DNA of 52,565 bases, taken from assembly GCA_937920545.1 (NCBI GenBank), contig CAKZUG010000012.1, positions 1 to 52,565 on the forward strand, given 5' to 3'. Shown here in pieces: positions 39,271-47,923 of the stretch. Each line of letters starts with the position of its first letter. The stretch's first letter is position 1. The notes under the pieces were generated by a model. The model ran no database searches. It was given only the letters and a program-made list of their open reading frames with translations, and was not told where the DNA came from. Both the position numbers and the translations under genes were made by a program. Source of the DNA: an uncultured Saccharophagus sp. GTDB lineage: Bacteria > Pseudomonadota > Gammaproteobacteria > Pseudomonadales > Cellvibrionaceae.

Positions 39271-39957
39271 ATGCCAACGCTATATAGCGAATACGTGCCA
39301 ATTTTAAAACAAACCATGCGCGCAAAGCCCGTTACTATTGAGCGTGACCTCGATACGTTACACCACTGGATGAACATGCCTCATGTGAGTGAGTTTTGGA
39401 ATATGGCTTGGCCCAAAGATAAAATTAAAGAATATATCGAACAATGCCAAAAAAAAGCAGGCTTTAATATTTTTATTGCCTTTATGGATGATGAGCCTAT
39501 GGCCTATTTTGAGCTTTACGAACCCGCGACCGATGTGATTGGTAAGCACTATTCAGTGCAGCCAGGAGATATCGGTTTGCATGTGCTTATTGGTGAAGAA
39601 AAATACCAAAAACGTCATATTATCCGCTTAAGCACAATGATGATGCGCTTAGTTTTTAACGCTTTTACACATGTTAAGCGTGTAATGGGCGAGCCAGACG
39701 TCGACAATAAACAAGTGCAGGGAGTCATGAAGTTTATTGGATTTAAGTGGATAGAAAATATTACCCTACCCGATAAAATTGGCGCACTCCATAGTTTAAA
39801 TAAAGAAGATTTTGTCTTGGCGCATGGGCTAAATCCACCCCAACAAAAACCTAAAGCAGAAACAAACAATGCAACAACAAATAATGCAACAACAAAGCAA
39901 ACACAAGGTAGCCACGCAGATGTAAAACAACAATCAGTACCTGCAAGCACGTGTTAA
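39271..39957 (+). CDS. Siderophore acyltransferase 2, GNAT fold
   Basis: A 228-aa second RhbD/IucB-type acyltransferase: HHWMNMPHVSEFWNMAWPKD, DDEPMAYFELYEP, GLHVLIGEEKYQKRHI and RVMGEPDVDNKQVQGVMKFI. It follows the rhbF stop by one base. The C-terminal 40 or so residues are a low-complexity tail with two NNATT repeats, Lys, Gln and Thr. In rhizobactin 1021 and acinetoferrin, long acyl chains replace acetyl on one or both arms, so this enzyme could supply a different acyl group from that of the first acyltransferase. That is inference. Start ATG 39271 is chosen because earlier frame codons lie within rhbF. Confidence 0.85.
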   Translation: MPTLYSEYVPILKQTMRAKPVTIERDLDTLHHWMNMPHVSEFWNMAWPKDKIKEYIEQCQKKAGFNIFIAFMDDEPMAYFELYEPATDVIGKHYSVQPGDIGLHVLIGEEKYQKRHIIRLSTMMMRLVFNAFTHVKRVMGEPDVDNKQVQGVMKFIGFKWIENITLPDKIGALHSLNKEDFVLAHGLNPPQQKPKAETNNATTNNATTKQTQGSHADVKQQSVPASTC

Positions 39958-40001
39958 TACAAAAACATAAAAGTTGTAAAATTCATAAAAAGTCATAAAA
40001 C

Positions 40002-40988
40002 ATGTTAAATATTCAACAAGTCACAAAACGTTTTGGTGAAATTAGTGCGCTTAATGCACTCACATTGCATATTCAAGAAAACCAAATTAGTGCCATATTG
40101 GCTAAAAACGGAGCGGGTAAAAGCACCTTAATGTCGCTTATTGCAGGTTTATCTCAGCCCTGCTCAGGCAGTATAGAAATTAATGGCCTAAACAGGTTAG
40201 ATAAAAAAAATACGCTAGAACTCAAAAAACATATTGGCTTTGCTGCACAAAATACAGGCTTATACCCCATGTTAAGTGTGCATCAAAATGTGTATTTTTT
40301 TGCCAAACTACATGGATTAACGCATCAACAAGCAAAAATACGTGTCGAGCAACTGCTTAAACAATTTGAGTTAACCGAGCTTACACACAGGCCATGCCAA
40401 ACGCTTTCGGGTGGCCAAAAGCGACGGGTACATTTAGCCATTGCCGTGGTGCACCGCCCTAAATTATTATTACTGGATGAACCCACATTGGGTGCCGATA
40501 TTTATGCACGCGAGGCTATTTTAAATGTCGTTAAAGATATTGCCAAACAAGGCACAGCGGTTATTTATACAACACATTATTTAAATGAAATCGAAAACCT
40601 TAACGCACATATTATTATTATGGATAAAGGCCGCGTGCTACATCAGGCAAGCCAAAGGGAGCTACAAGAAAAACATAATGAAAACGCATTTTATGTTGAT
40701 TTTACCCTACCTATAGCTGAAAAAGTGGCGCATATATTGGCACACAGCACGGTGGTTGCAGCACAACGCTTACATGTCAAAAATCATAATAACGCGCATA
40801 CTATTGAACATATAGTACATGCAATGGGCGATTTTCTGCCGCACATACAACAAATAAAACGTCACGAAAGCAGCTTAGAAAATCTTTTTTTTACCTTAAC
40901 TGATTCCCACTCGACAGCACAGCCAGAAACAGTGTTGGTAAAAACAAAGCCAGTAATGCATCCAAAGAAAGAGCCATCACTACTATGA
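40002..40988 (+). CDS. ABC transporter ATP-binding protein (ABC-2 type exporter)
   Basis: A 328-aa ATPase. Walker A reads AKNGAGKST (about 36-44, with Lys instead of the usual Pro at the third position), the signature is LSGGQKRRVHLAIAV and Walker B is LLLLDEPTLGAD, followed by TTHYLNE. The C-terminal extension of about 100 residues is common in drug- or polysaccharide-exporter ATPases of the CcmA/DrrA type. It overlaps the permease gene by 4 bp (ATGA). Its place after the biosynthesis genes suggests export of the new siderophore. Confidence 0.9.
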   Translation: MLNIQQVTKRFGEISALNALTLHIQENQISAILAKNGAGKSTLMSLIAGLSQPCSGSIEINGLNRLDKKNTLELKKHIGFAAQNTGLYPMLSVHQNVYFFAKLHGLTHQQAKIRVEQLLKQFELTELTHRPCQTLSGGQKRRVHLAIAVVHRPKLLLLDEPTLGADIYAREAILNVVKDIAKQGTAVIYTTHYLNEIENLNAHIIIMDKGRVLHQASQRELQEKHNENAFYVDFTLPIAEKVAHILAHSTVVAAQRLHVKNHNNAHTIEHIVHAMGDFLPHIQQIKRHESSLENLFFTLTDSHSTAQPETVLVKTKPVMHPKKEPSLL

Positions 40989-41740
40989 TCATGACAGCCC
41001 TACATGTATTCATCAATGAGTTGCGTATTATGCGACACGATGCATCACCCTTTGTTATTTTATTTATCATGCCTTCGCTTGCTCTAATACTACTCACGCC
41101 CGCACTGGGCGCAATTGCACGGGAATATGGCCAAGCGTCTGTCACTGATAGCGCGTTATCTGTACCCGCAATGACGGTCATGTTTGGCAGTTTAGGGGCC
41201 GCATTTGTTAGTTTTTCTATTGTGCGTGAGCGCGATTGGGCCTGCTGGTCGCGGCTTCTCACATCAGCACATTCTACGGTAGGTATTATTGGCGGTAAGC
41301 TGCTTCCCCCTATGGGTTTGGTGATTATTCAGCAAGTATTATTGGTCATTATTGGCGCGGCAGTATACGGAGGGCTGGGTGAACTACAAGCAGGTGCATA
41401 TATAGTGGGCGCAAGTTTTTTTGCTATAACCATTACCGCTTTTGGCTTAGTAGTGGCTGATATGTTTTCGTCGTTACAAAAAATGAATGCTGTTATCCAT
41501 ATTGGCGCACTGTTATTTGCCTCTACCAGCGGTGCGTTTATTCCTATTGAAAGCTTACCATTTTATGTAAAGTATTTGCTTTATATCAGCCCAGGATATT
41601 GGCTGGTGGTCTACCAAAAAAACGCATTACTTGGTACATTAACATTACCCACCGCCTCAATCAGTTTAAGCATATTAAGCTTACAGGCATTCGTTTTTTT
41701 GGCCTATGCACGGGCGCGCTTAAATTGTATCAATACATAA
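40985..41740 (+). CDS. ABC-2 type transporter permease
   Basis: A 251-aa integral membrane protein with about six helices (PFVILFIMPSLALILLTPAL at 23-42, then helices near 60, 105, 135, 170 and 230), the layout of ABC-2 permeases. LPFYVKYLLYISPGYWLV is the conserved block before the last helix. It probably dimerises and pairs with the ATPase encoded just upstream. It is the last gene of the plus-strand unit, which ends in a bidirectional terminator at 41841-41873. Confidence 0.88.
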   Translation: MIMTALHVFINELRIMRHDASPFVILFIMPSLALILLTPALGAIAREYGQASVTDSALSVPAMTVMFGSLGAAFVSFSIVRERDWACWSRLLTSAHSTVGIIGGKLLPPMGLVIIQQVLLVIIGAAVYGGLGELQAGAYIVGASFFAITITAFGLVVADMFSSLQKMNAVIHIGALLFASTSGAFIPIESLPFYVKYLLYISPGYWLVVYQKNALLGTLTLPTASISLSILSLQAFVFLAYARARLNCINT

Positions 41741-41791
41741 CAAGCAATGAGGCACTCATAAAAAACTGTATTTGAAAAAGGCAATAAAATA

Positions 41792-41824
41792 AGAAGCAGA
41801 AGAAGCAGAAGAAGCAGAAGAAGC
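41792..41824. repeat. 9-bp tandem repeat
   Basis: Three full copies and one partial copy of AGAAGCAGA in the noncoding gap after the permease gene. Confidence 0.8.
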
Positions 41825-41840
41825 TTAATCTAAAAAGAGA

Positions 41841-41873
41841 AAAGCATAACAAGAATTTACCTTGTTATGCTTT
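41841..41873. terminator. Bidirectional intrinsic terminator
   Basis: AAAGCATAACAAG and CTTGTTATGCTTT are perfect 13-bp arms with a 7-base loop, with A-runs on the left and T-runs on the right. It serves both the siderophore operon and the converging DUF6746 gene. Confidence 0.9.
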
Positions 41874-41882
41874 TTTATAAAA

Positions 41883-42296
41883 CTAGGGTTTATCTGTAAA
41901 GCGTTTAACGTCTTTAAGGTAAGTTTCAGCTAATGCTTTGATATCGCCTGTGGCATTTTTTTCAGAAGCTTTATGCAATAATTCAAGTGAAACTTGAGTC
42001 GCTTCGAGTTCGGATTTCAATTTTTCTAGTGCTTTTTCAAGCGTGTAAGTTGTCTCATGCACAGTATGGGCATCTAGTGCAGTTAGGCTCTCTTTGGCTG
42101 CAATGTCTACTATTACTCGATTGTGCTCTTTAAGGTTAACAAAAGCCTGCTCTAACGAGCCAGAAGCTTTGCCCGTAAAGTGATTCACATCGTCTGAGGC
42201 TTGTGTCAACGCGCCGGTAAAAAAAACACCCGCACCAGCAAGGGTTAAAGTAAGAAGCGTATTTCTCATCATTTTATTTCGTCTGTTTTTTTGCAT
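41883..42296 (-). CDS. DUF6746 family secreted protein, probable Fur regulon
   Basis: A 137-aa protein with a signal peptide (NTLLTLTLAGAGVFFTGALTQA) and a helical mature part: HFTGKASGSLEQAFVNLKEH followed by TYTLEKALEKLKSELEATQ, the pattern of DUF6746 proteins, whose function is unknown. A strong Fur-like box lies about 45 bp upstream of its start, and the gene diverges from the TonB-dependent receptor. An internal ATG (second Met of MMRN) is an alternative start. Confidence 0.8.
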   Translation of the reverse strand: MQKNRRNKMMRNTLLTLTLAGAGVFFTGALTQASDDVNHFTGKASGSLEQAFVNLKEHNRVIVDIAAKESLTALDAHTVHETTYTLEKALEKLKSELEATQVSLELLHKASEKNATGDIKALAETYLKDVKRFTDKP

Positions 42297-42338
42297 ATGA
42301 GTATCTCTATTTAAGTATTAATGTGCAACACATAAGAA

Positions 42339-42357
42339 GCAAATGATAATCATTACT
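42339..42357. promoter_or_regulatory. Fur box of the DUF6746 gene
   Basis: GCAAATGATAATCATTACT contains the core AATGATAATCATT, about 15 of 19 consensus matches, about 43 bp before the minus-strand start. Confidence 0.8.
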
Positions 42358-42468
42358 ACTTATAAGTCAAGCAGTACGTTTTTTACAAACCTTAATAAAC
42401 GTTGCTTAAACCATGAACCATCCAAAAAATAAGATAAGGAATAAATCGCAACAATAACAAACGCTATT

Positions 42469-42499
42469 GCGAATTGTTATCATTTGCATTATAGTTCGC
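42469..42499. promoter_or_regulatory. Weak Fur box of the TonB-dependent receptor gene
   Basis: GCGAATTGTTATCATTTGC (42469-42487) matches the Fur consensus at about 13 of 19 positions in reverse. Short arms GCGAA and TTCGC (42469-42473, 42495-42499) flank it. It lies about 60 bp before the receptor start. Confidence 0.6.
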
Positions 42500-42560
42500 T
42501 AAATTATTCAATATAAGCCTAGTATTTAACAGCATGGCTTGTCGTTCATTTGGAGAAACA

Positions 42561-44702
42561 ATGAAATACCTTCGTAATACCGCGCTGATTATTCTGCCCG
42601 TTTTTTGCAGTAGCCTTGTTTTAGCACAAACATCGGTTGATGTTAGTAGTGAAAAGGCAGCTACTGAAGAAACAAACATTGAAGAAACCATAATATTTGG
42701 CGAGCTTAGCCGCTTTTCGGCCATTAAAGCGGATGCGCCTATTGTAGAAACAGCGCGCTCTATTTCTATAGAGACCGCGCAAGACATAAAAGACAAAGGC
42801 TTTGCCAGTTTGGATCAGGCTTATGGCTACAGTGCGGGTGTGTATGGTCAAACCTTTGGTTTAGATACGCGTGGTGACTGGGTGCGGGTGCGCGGCTTTG
42901 ATGTACCGCAATTTCAAGACAGCCTGCAATCGTTGTTTGGTAACTACAATAATGCCCGCCCCAATATTTACACCCTTGAGCAAGTCGAAATACTCAAAGG
43001 CCCTGCCTCTGTTTTATATGGGAAAGGCTCGCCCGGCGGCTTGGTTAACATTATTAGTAAACGCCCTCAAACAGAAGCACAACATGAAATTGTTGCCCAG
43101 CTAGGTTCGTTTAACCATAAACAATTGGCTTTTGACTCTACAGGGCAAATTGGCGACAGTAATTTTGCGTATCGCGTAGTGGCTGTTCATCGCGATAGCG
43201 AAACACAAATAGACGATACCGACTCTGACAGTAGCGTTTTTGCACCGTCACTTTCATGGTCACCCAGTGACAAAACCACGCTAACAGTATTAGCCAATTA
43301 CACAAAATCGGATACCGACCCTACCGCACAGTTCTTACCGGTATTAGGCACCTTGTTATCCGCCGATAACGGCTTAACCATTGATAACAATGTTCATTTA
43401 GGCAACCCCGATTTTAATCAATATATTGCCACCACCAAAAGCCTCACATTTACCGCCGAGCATGTTTTATCTGACCAATGGGATGTGGAATTTACCGCAC
43501 GCTCAACCCGTGGCGATGTAGAATATAACCAAGCATGGCCGGCATTTGTTGGCGGTGCGGGCCTTGCGCGCTTCGATTACAACGCATGGCCAGCTGACCC
43601 ACGCGCATCGGGCAATCTTGTGCCGCGTAGCTTTTTTAAAGATATCAGCTCTTCTGAACAAACCGCAGCCGATGTACGCCTGCGCGGTGATTTCACTACC
43701 GGGGTTATCGAGCACCAAGTACTGATTGGCGCCACGCATCAAGATGTCACCACAGACAGCGATTCTGCCTTTTTATTTGGTTTTGGCTTAAACTTTACCG
43801 ACCCCAGCATGAGTGACCCCACAACGTGGATCAACCCTTTTAACCCCACACCTACGCCCAACCCGCCGCAAGCCGCTTTTGACGCGGCCTTTGTTGACTC
43901 ACCTGAAAGTACCTTTGTTGACAACGCTATTTACATTAGCGATGTCATGACAATTAACAATATTAAATTATCTTTAGGTGTGCGTTACGACGAAGTGACA
44001 ACAGGTATAAACGGTGCAGAGCAAGACGACGATGCGGTATCAGCAAGCGCAGGTATTTTGTACAAAACAGCCGCCAACGTGAACCCATACTTTAATATTG
44101 CCAATTCATTTGACCCTATTATTGGCTTAAACGGCACCCAAGGCGATACCTTTAAACCACAAGAAGGCGAGCAAAAAGAATTAGGTTTAAAGTATCAGCC
44201 CGACTCTTTTCCTGCGGTTATTAGCGTGGCGTATTTTGATATTGAGCAATCCAATGTGCGCGACCCCAATACCGTACCTGGCAGCTTTGATCCACAAAAC
44301 CTGAACTTTGAGGTATCAGGTGTTGAGCTAGAAGCCAATGCACAATTTGGTGATGTTAACGTCGAGTTTAACGCCAGTAAACTCAGCGCAAAAAATGATG
44401 ACGACTTACCCGAAAGTGTCCCAAGTGAACTCGTATCAAGCTGGATAAGCTATAAACCCACAACAAAATGGCAGGGGTTTAAATCTGGTTTAGGCGTACG
44501 CTATGTAGGCGAAGATGATTTCAATACACCCAGCTATACCCTTGTAGACGCAATGGTAGGCTATGAAACCAACGAATGGGATATCGCTTTAAATGCGCGT
44601 AACATCACAGATAAATCGCATTTTTCTACCTGCTTAACCCGTGGCGATTGCTTTGTAGGCGAAGACCGCAACATTATTATGCGTGTTAAATATAAGTTCT
44701 AA
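42561..44702 (+). CDS. TonB-dependent siderophore receptor
   Basis: A 713-aa outer-membrane receptor. Signal peptide MKYLRNTALIILPVFCSSLV, then a plug domain (DIKDKGFASLDQAYGYSAGV; YTLEQVEILKGPASVLYGKG; SPGGLVNIISKRP) and a beta-barrel ending in RVKYKF with terminal Phe. The family is that of ferric-hydroxamate receptors such as FhuA-like proteins. GGAG precedes ATG 42561, so the longer frame from 42534 is not used. The neighbouring biosynthesis operon makes uptake of its own product the likely role. Confidence 0.93.
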   Translation: MKYLRNTALIILPVFCSSLVLAQTSVDVSSEKAATEETNIEETIIFGELSRFSAIKADAPIVETARSISIETAQDIKDKGFASLDQAYGYSAGVYGQTFGLDTRGDWVRVRGFDVPQFQDSLQSLFGNYNNARPNIYTLEQVEILKGPASVLYGKGSPGGLVNIISKRPQTEAQHEIVAQLGSFNHKQLAFDSTGQIGDSNFAYRVVAVHRDSETQIDDTDSDSSVFAPSLSWSPSDKTTLTVLANYTKSDTDPTAQFLPVLGTLLSADNGLTIDNNVHLGNPDFNQYIATTKSLTFTAEHVLSDQWDVEFTARSTRGDVEYNQAWPAFVGGAGLARFDYNAWPADPRASGNLVPRSFFKDISSSEQTAADVRLRGDFTTGVIEHQVLIGATHQDVTTDSDSAFLFGFGLNFTDPSMSDPTTWINPFNPTPTPNPPQAAFDAAFVDSPESTFVDNAIYISDVMTINNIKLSLGVRYDEVTTGINGAEQDDDAVSASAGILYKTAANVNPYFNIANSFDPIIGLNGTQGDTFKPQEGEQKELGLKYQPDSFPAVISVAYFDIEQSNVRDPNTVPGSFDPQNLNFEVSGVELEANAQFGDVNVEFNASKLSAKNDDDLPESVPSELVSSWISYKPTTKWQGFKSGLGVRYVGEDDFNTPSYTLVDAMVGYETNEWDIALNARNITDKSHFSTCLTRGDCFVGEDRNIIMRVKYKF

Positions 44703-44809
44703 GTATTAACGGTGCAATGAGTAGCTTTGGCGGTATTCTAATGTTTAGATAAAGCCAAGGCTATTCATTATGTTACATGCCATTATTTTGAATATATGAG
44801 AAGTGCTTT

Positions 44810-45463
44810 ATGCCCACGTTTAGCGTGTTGAATGTTACAACTATTACCCTTGCAAGTATTGGGTTAATAACATGCCTGCTATCGTTTTTTATTATTCTAA
44901 CTGTATGGCAAAAAAAAGCAGCCTTTAAAAATATTTATGTCGTCTTTGCATGGTTACTGCAAGCAATAGGGGCTTCATTATTTGTCAAAGCCTATAATTG
45001 GGAGTTTGGATTAACTTACTATTTCTTACTTTTTAGCTTATTGGCATTAGGCGCTAACGCAGCCAAGATCATGTTAAATAACACCCTTAATGCCGCACGT
45101 AAAAAAACAGTAGAGCCGCCCCCTGTAACTGCGCACCTGTCACTATCATCGTTTAAATCGTTTAAATACATGCTGCCGCCATCATTTAATACACTATTAA
45201 AAGGTACAAAATTAAGTTGCGCTCTTTTTTGGCGGTTTTTTTCAGTTGTGCCTTTAGCCGTTATTAGTGTTGGGCTGCTATTAACCGTTACCTACACTGC
45301 TTTACCTTATAACCTTAATACGCGTGTTGCAGTGGTGACATTTATGTACCCGCTTATTATTATGCTCGTTGTCTTTTATCAGTGCTTCACATCAAATCGC
45401 CTTACCAGTAATAGCTTACTTATAAGTGCTAGCGTGTTAAGTGCCGCTTATTTATTTATTTAA
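44810..45463 (+). CDS. Small membrane protein of iron-uptake cluster
   Basis: A 217-aa protein with about five transmembrane helices (about 8-32, 40-60, 65-85, 140-165, 175-215). No catalytic motif is visible and I do not recognise the family. It lies 107 bp after the receptor gene and directly before a PepSY-TM gene. Small membrane proteins of unknown role often accompany TonB receptors and PepSY proteins, so a part in siderophore uptake or reduction is likely but unproven. Confidence 0.75.
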   Translation: MPTFSVLNVTTITLASIGLITCLLSFFIILTVWQKKAAFKNIYVVFAWLLQAIGASLFVKAYNWEFGLTYYFLLFSLLALGANAAKIMLNNTLNAARKKTVEPPPVTAHLSLSSFKSFKYMLPPSFNTLLKGTKLSCALFWRFFSVVPLAVISVGLLLTVTYTALPYNLNTRVAVVTFMYPLIIMLVVFYQCFTSNRLTSNSLLISASVLSAAYLFI

Positions 45464-45467
45464 TACT

Positions 45468-46880
45468 ATGCGTTTATCTTCTTTTTTTGTTAAAAAATCA
45501 CTCAATGCACATAGCCTATTAGGTGTTTTTGCTGGTGCCCTACTTTACGTTATTTGCCTAACAGGCACAGTGATCGTTTTTAGCGATTACGTTGAACGCT
45601 GGGAGCAACCCAATGTTCAAGAGTTTACTCACGCCACACCTCAAGCTATTGCAACATCGGTTTCAGCGTTTTTAACCCACTCGGGCACGGCCCCACAAAG
45701 CCTCTATGTTATTTTGCCAAGCGATTCTTTACCACGCATGCATATACATGGCGACGATAAAGAATGGCAGCTAAACCAAGACGGCACACTGGGGCCAGAA
45801 ACACGCACACCGTGGATAGGTTTTGTAAAAGATATTCACTATTATTTGCTGTTGCCACATACACTGGGCATTATTATAGTGAGCTTATTTGGCGTAATAA
45901 TGCTGGCGCTGATTTTATCGGGGTTGTTTTCTTACCCCCGCATACTAAAAGATGCATTCACCTTTCGGTTTATGAGATCTCAACGATTAGAGCAATCCGA
46001 TTTACACAACAGGTTAAGCGTTTGGGGTTTACCTTTTCATATTATGATTGCGTTTACCGGTGCCTTATTTGGTCTAATTGGCGTTATATTTACCCTGTTA
46101 AGCATTAGCGTTTACGAAGGCGATAGGCAAGACCTTGTCGACTATATGTATGGCGCAGACCCTCTTATACAAAACGCCCCGCCCAGTATTGATTACACGA
46201 CAATATCCAACACATTCAAACAAACCGCGCCCGGGGCAACACCAATTTATTGGGTTATTCATAACATTAACACAGACACGCAATTTGTTGAGATTGCTGC
46301 AACGCTACCAAACCGGTTAACCTATTCAGAGTTATACCGCTTTACAAGCAACGGCGACACTATTAACCATCAAGGCCTAAGCGATGGCCCCGTTAGCCGC
46401 CAACTACTGTATTCAATATACCGCTTACACTTTGGCCAGTTTGGCGATATATCGGTTAAATTTGCATTTTTATTATTAGGAATAATGACCACATTGGTTA
46501 CCACTAGTGGCTTAAATATTTGGATATTAAAACGAAAAAAATACGATGCCACAGCCAAACTATGGGCAGGGTTAAAATGGGGCATGCCTGCGGCACTTCT
46601 TGTGGTTTTGTTTACAGCAACTTTTTTACACTTAGCCCCCACACCCGTATTTTTTATTAGCCTTGCCGTCATGACTGCTTATATATTTACCACACAAAAT
46701 AGTTACCACGCTGCTAGGCATATGCTTATTTTCATAACAGTCATCACCTTGCTTATTGCCTTTACGCACACCCTATATAACAGTGGTGCCTTATGGTTTA
46801 TTAACATGGTAACAGCTGTTATTACACTGGTATTACTCGCTAGCATTGCATTTTTTGTACGCCATAAACCCACACACTAA
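45468..46880 (+). CDS. PepSY-TM family protein (possible ferric-siderophore reductase)
   Basis: A 470-aa PepSY-associated membrane protein with four to five main helices: LNAHSLLGVFAGALLYVICL (about 12-31), LGIIIVSLFGVIMLALILSG, the HIMIAFTGALFGLIGVIF segment and C-terminal helices. Conserved His residues (HSLLG; HYYLLLPHTLG; FHIMI) are of the type that bind haem in this family. FoxB and PiuB relatives reduce ferric siderophores in the inner membrane. ATG 45468 is 4 bp after the previous stop. It closes the receptor unit. Confidence 0.85.
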   Translation: MRLSSFFVKKSLNAHSLLGVFAGALLYVICLTGTVIVFSDYVERWEQPNVQEFTHATPQAIATSVSAFLTHSGTAPQSLYVILPSDSLPRMHIHGDDKEWQLNQDGTLGPETRTPWIGFVKDIHYYLLLPHTLGIIIVSLFGVIMLALILSGLFSYPRILKDAFTFRFMRSQRLEQSDLHNRLSVWGLPFHIMIAFTGALFGLIGVIFTLLSISVYEGDRQDLVDYMYGADPLIQNAPPSIDYTTISNTFKQTAPGATPIYWVIHNINTDTQFVEIAATLPNRLTYSELYRFTSNGDTINHQGLSDGPVSRQLLYSIYRLHFGQFGDISVKFAFLLLGIMTTLVTTSGLNIWILKRKKYDATAKLWAGLKWGMPAALLVVLFTATFLHLAPTPVFFISLAVMTAYIFTTQNSYHAARHMLIFITVITLLIAFTHTLYNSGALWFINMVTAVITLVLLASIAFFVRHKPTH

Positions 46881-47047
46881 AATAGCTAAGCACTTAAGTG
46901 ATGTCGCCTCACTTACATCCTCTTTAGCCCATTTTAAGTTCGTGCAAACATGATACGCATGTCAGATAACGGGATCTGACTATTAAGACTATTTTTTATG
47001 AAAAAAAACCATAACCAATAGCATAAAATGCACAATATAAGCTTGCC

Positions 47048-47090
47048 CTTGCTAATAATAATGATTATCATTTACCTTATTATTAGCAAG
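47048..47090. promoter_or_regulatory. Fur box within 14-bp inverted repeat, overlapping a ribosome site
   Basis: Perfect arms CTTGCTAATAATAA (47048-47061) and TTATTATTAGCAAG (47077-47090) enclose the Fur-like core ATGATTATCATTTA; the 19-mer at 47057-47075 matches the consensus at about 15 positions. The right arm runs into the Shine-Dalgarno AAGGAGG (47088-47094), five bases before ATG 47099. Confidence 0.8.
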
Positions 47091-47098
47091 GAGGTTCT

Positions 47099-47923
47099 AT
47101 GTTATTTAAACAACACAGCTACAATCATTCGCTGTACAACTTAACCTACCCGGTACTGGTACGCGCACATGCCGCGTTTGCCACTAACACACACACGTTT
47201 ACCGATAGGTTCGCTAAAAGCGTACTTGATAAATTGGCGCAAACCACACCATCCCAAACGGAAAAACAGAAGCATGCTTTAACTCATCGGTATGCGGCAC
47301 TCACACGCAATGATTTAAAACTGAATAATAGCCAAAAACATATTCAACAAATAGCCCGCTGCGAATGGATAGATAAACAACTTGTTAACATACTCAACCG
47401 CCACCCGAAAGCAACAGGATTTGAAATTAACGCCGGTTTAAGCACACGCTTTCATCGGTTATCTGAGCAGCTAGACTGGCCGCAGTTTGCTTGGGTAAGT
47501 ATTGATACACCAGAAGTAACAGACCACAAAAACGCCATTTTCCCAAAAGATGACAACCTACATACCTACCCAAAAAAACGGCCATTAATACACTGGCACC
47601 ATGCTTTAAATAAACACGCACAAGAACCCGCCATTATATTAATAGAGCTATTTAATGATGTAGATATTGCACAATTTAAACAAAGCCTCTATGCATTATT
47701 AACATGTAACAGCCCATGCAATAGCACAATGCATTTTTTAATTACCCACCCAAGCGCAACAAACATCACTGATATTATCCCAACAACCACCCATTTCCTA
47801 ACCTGTAAAACATTAAATAAAAACAATAAAAAACAAAGCTTGCTAGCCTATTTTAACGTTATTAAACAACCCAAAAACTTTCATACAACCCATATTTTTA
47901 TACCCAAAAAGGATAAACAATGA
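47099..47923 (+). CDS. LCMT/TcmP-like SAM-dependent methyltransferase, probable Fur regulon
   Basis: A 274-aa protein resembling the leucine carboxyl methyltransferase / TcmP O-methyltransferase family: GFEINAGLSTRFHRL (about 107-121) corresponds to the SAM-binding ELGAGLDTR motif, and VSIDTPEV (about 138-145) to the DLPEV acid motif. Asn and Ser replace usual residues (INAGLSTR), so binding may be altered. A Fur box and an ideal ribosome site precede it, and it overlaps the next gene by 4 bp. It could methylate a siderophore-related small molecule; the substrate is unknown. Confidence 0.75.
   Translation: MLFKQHSYNHSLYNLTYPVLVRAHAAFATNTHTFTDRFAKSVLDKLAQTTPSQTEKQKHALTHRYAALTRNDLKLNNSQKHIQQIARCEWIDKQLVNILNRHPKATGFEINAGLSTRFHRLSEQLDWPQFAWVSIDTPEVTDHKNAIFPKDDNLHTYPKKRPLIHWHHALNKHAQEPAIILIELFNDVDIAQFKQSLYALLTCNSPCNSTMHFLITHPSATNITDIIPTTTHFLTCKTLNKNNKKQSLLAYFNVIKQPKNFHTTHIFIPKKDKQ

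Noticed and set aside
44721-44762. Hairpin between the receptor and the 217-aa membrane protein genes
   Set aside because: TAGCTTTGGC and GCCAAGGCTA pair with a long loop and no T-run follows, so a terminator or attenuator is not supported.
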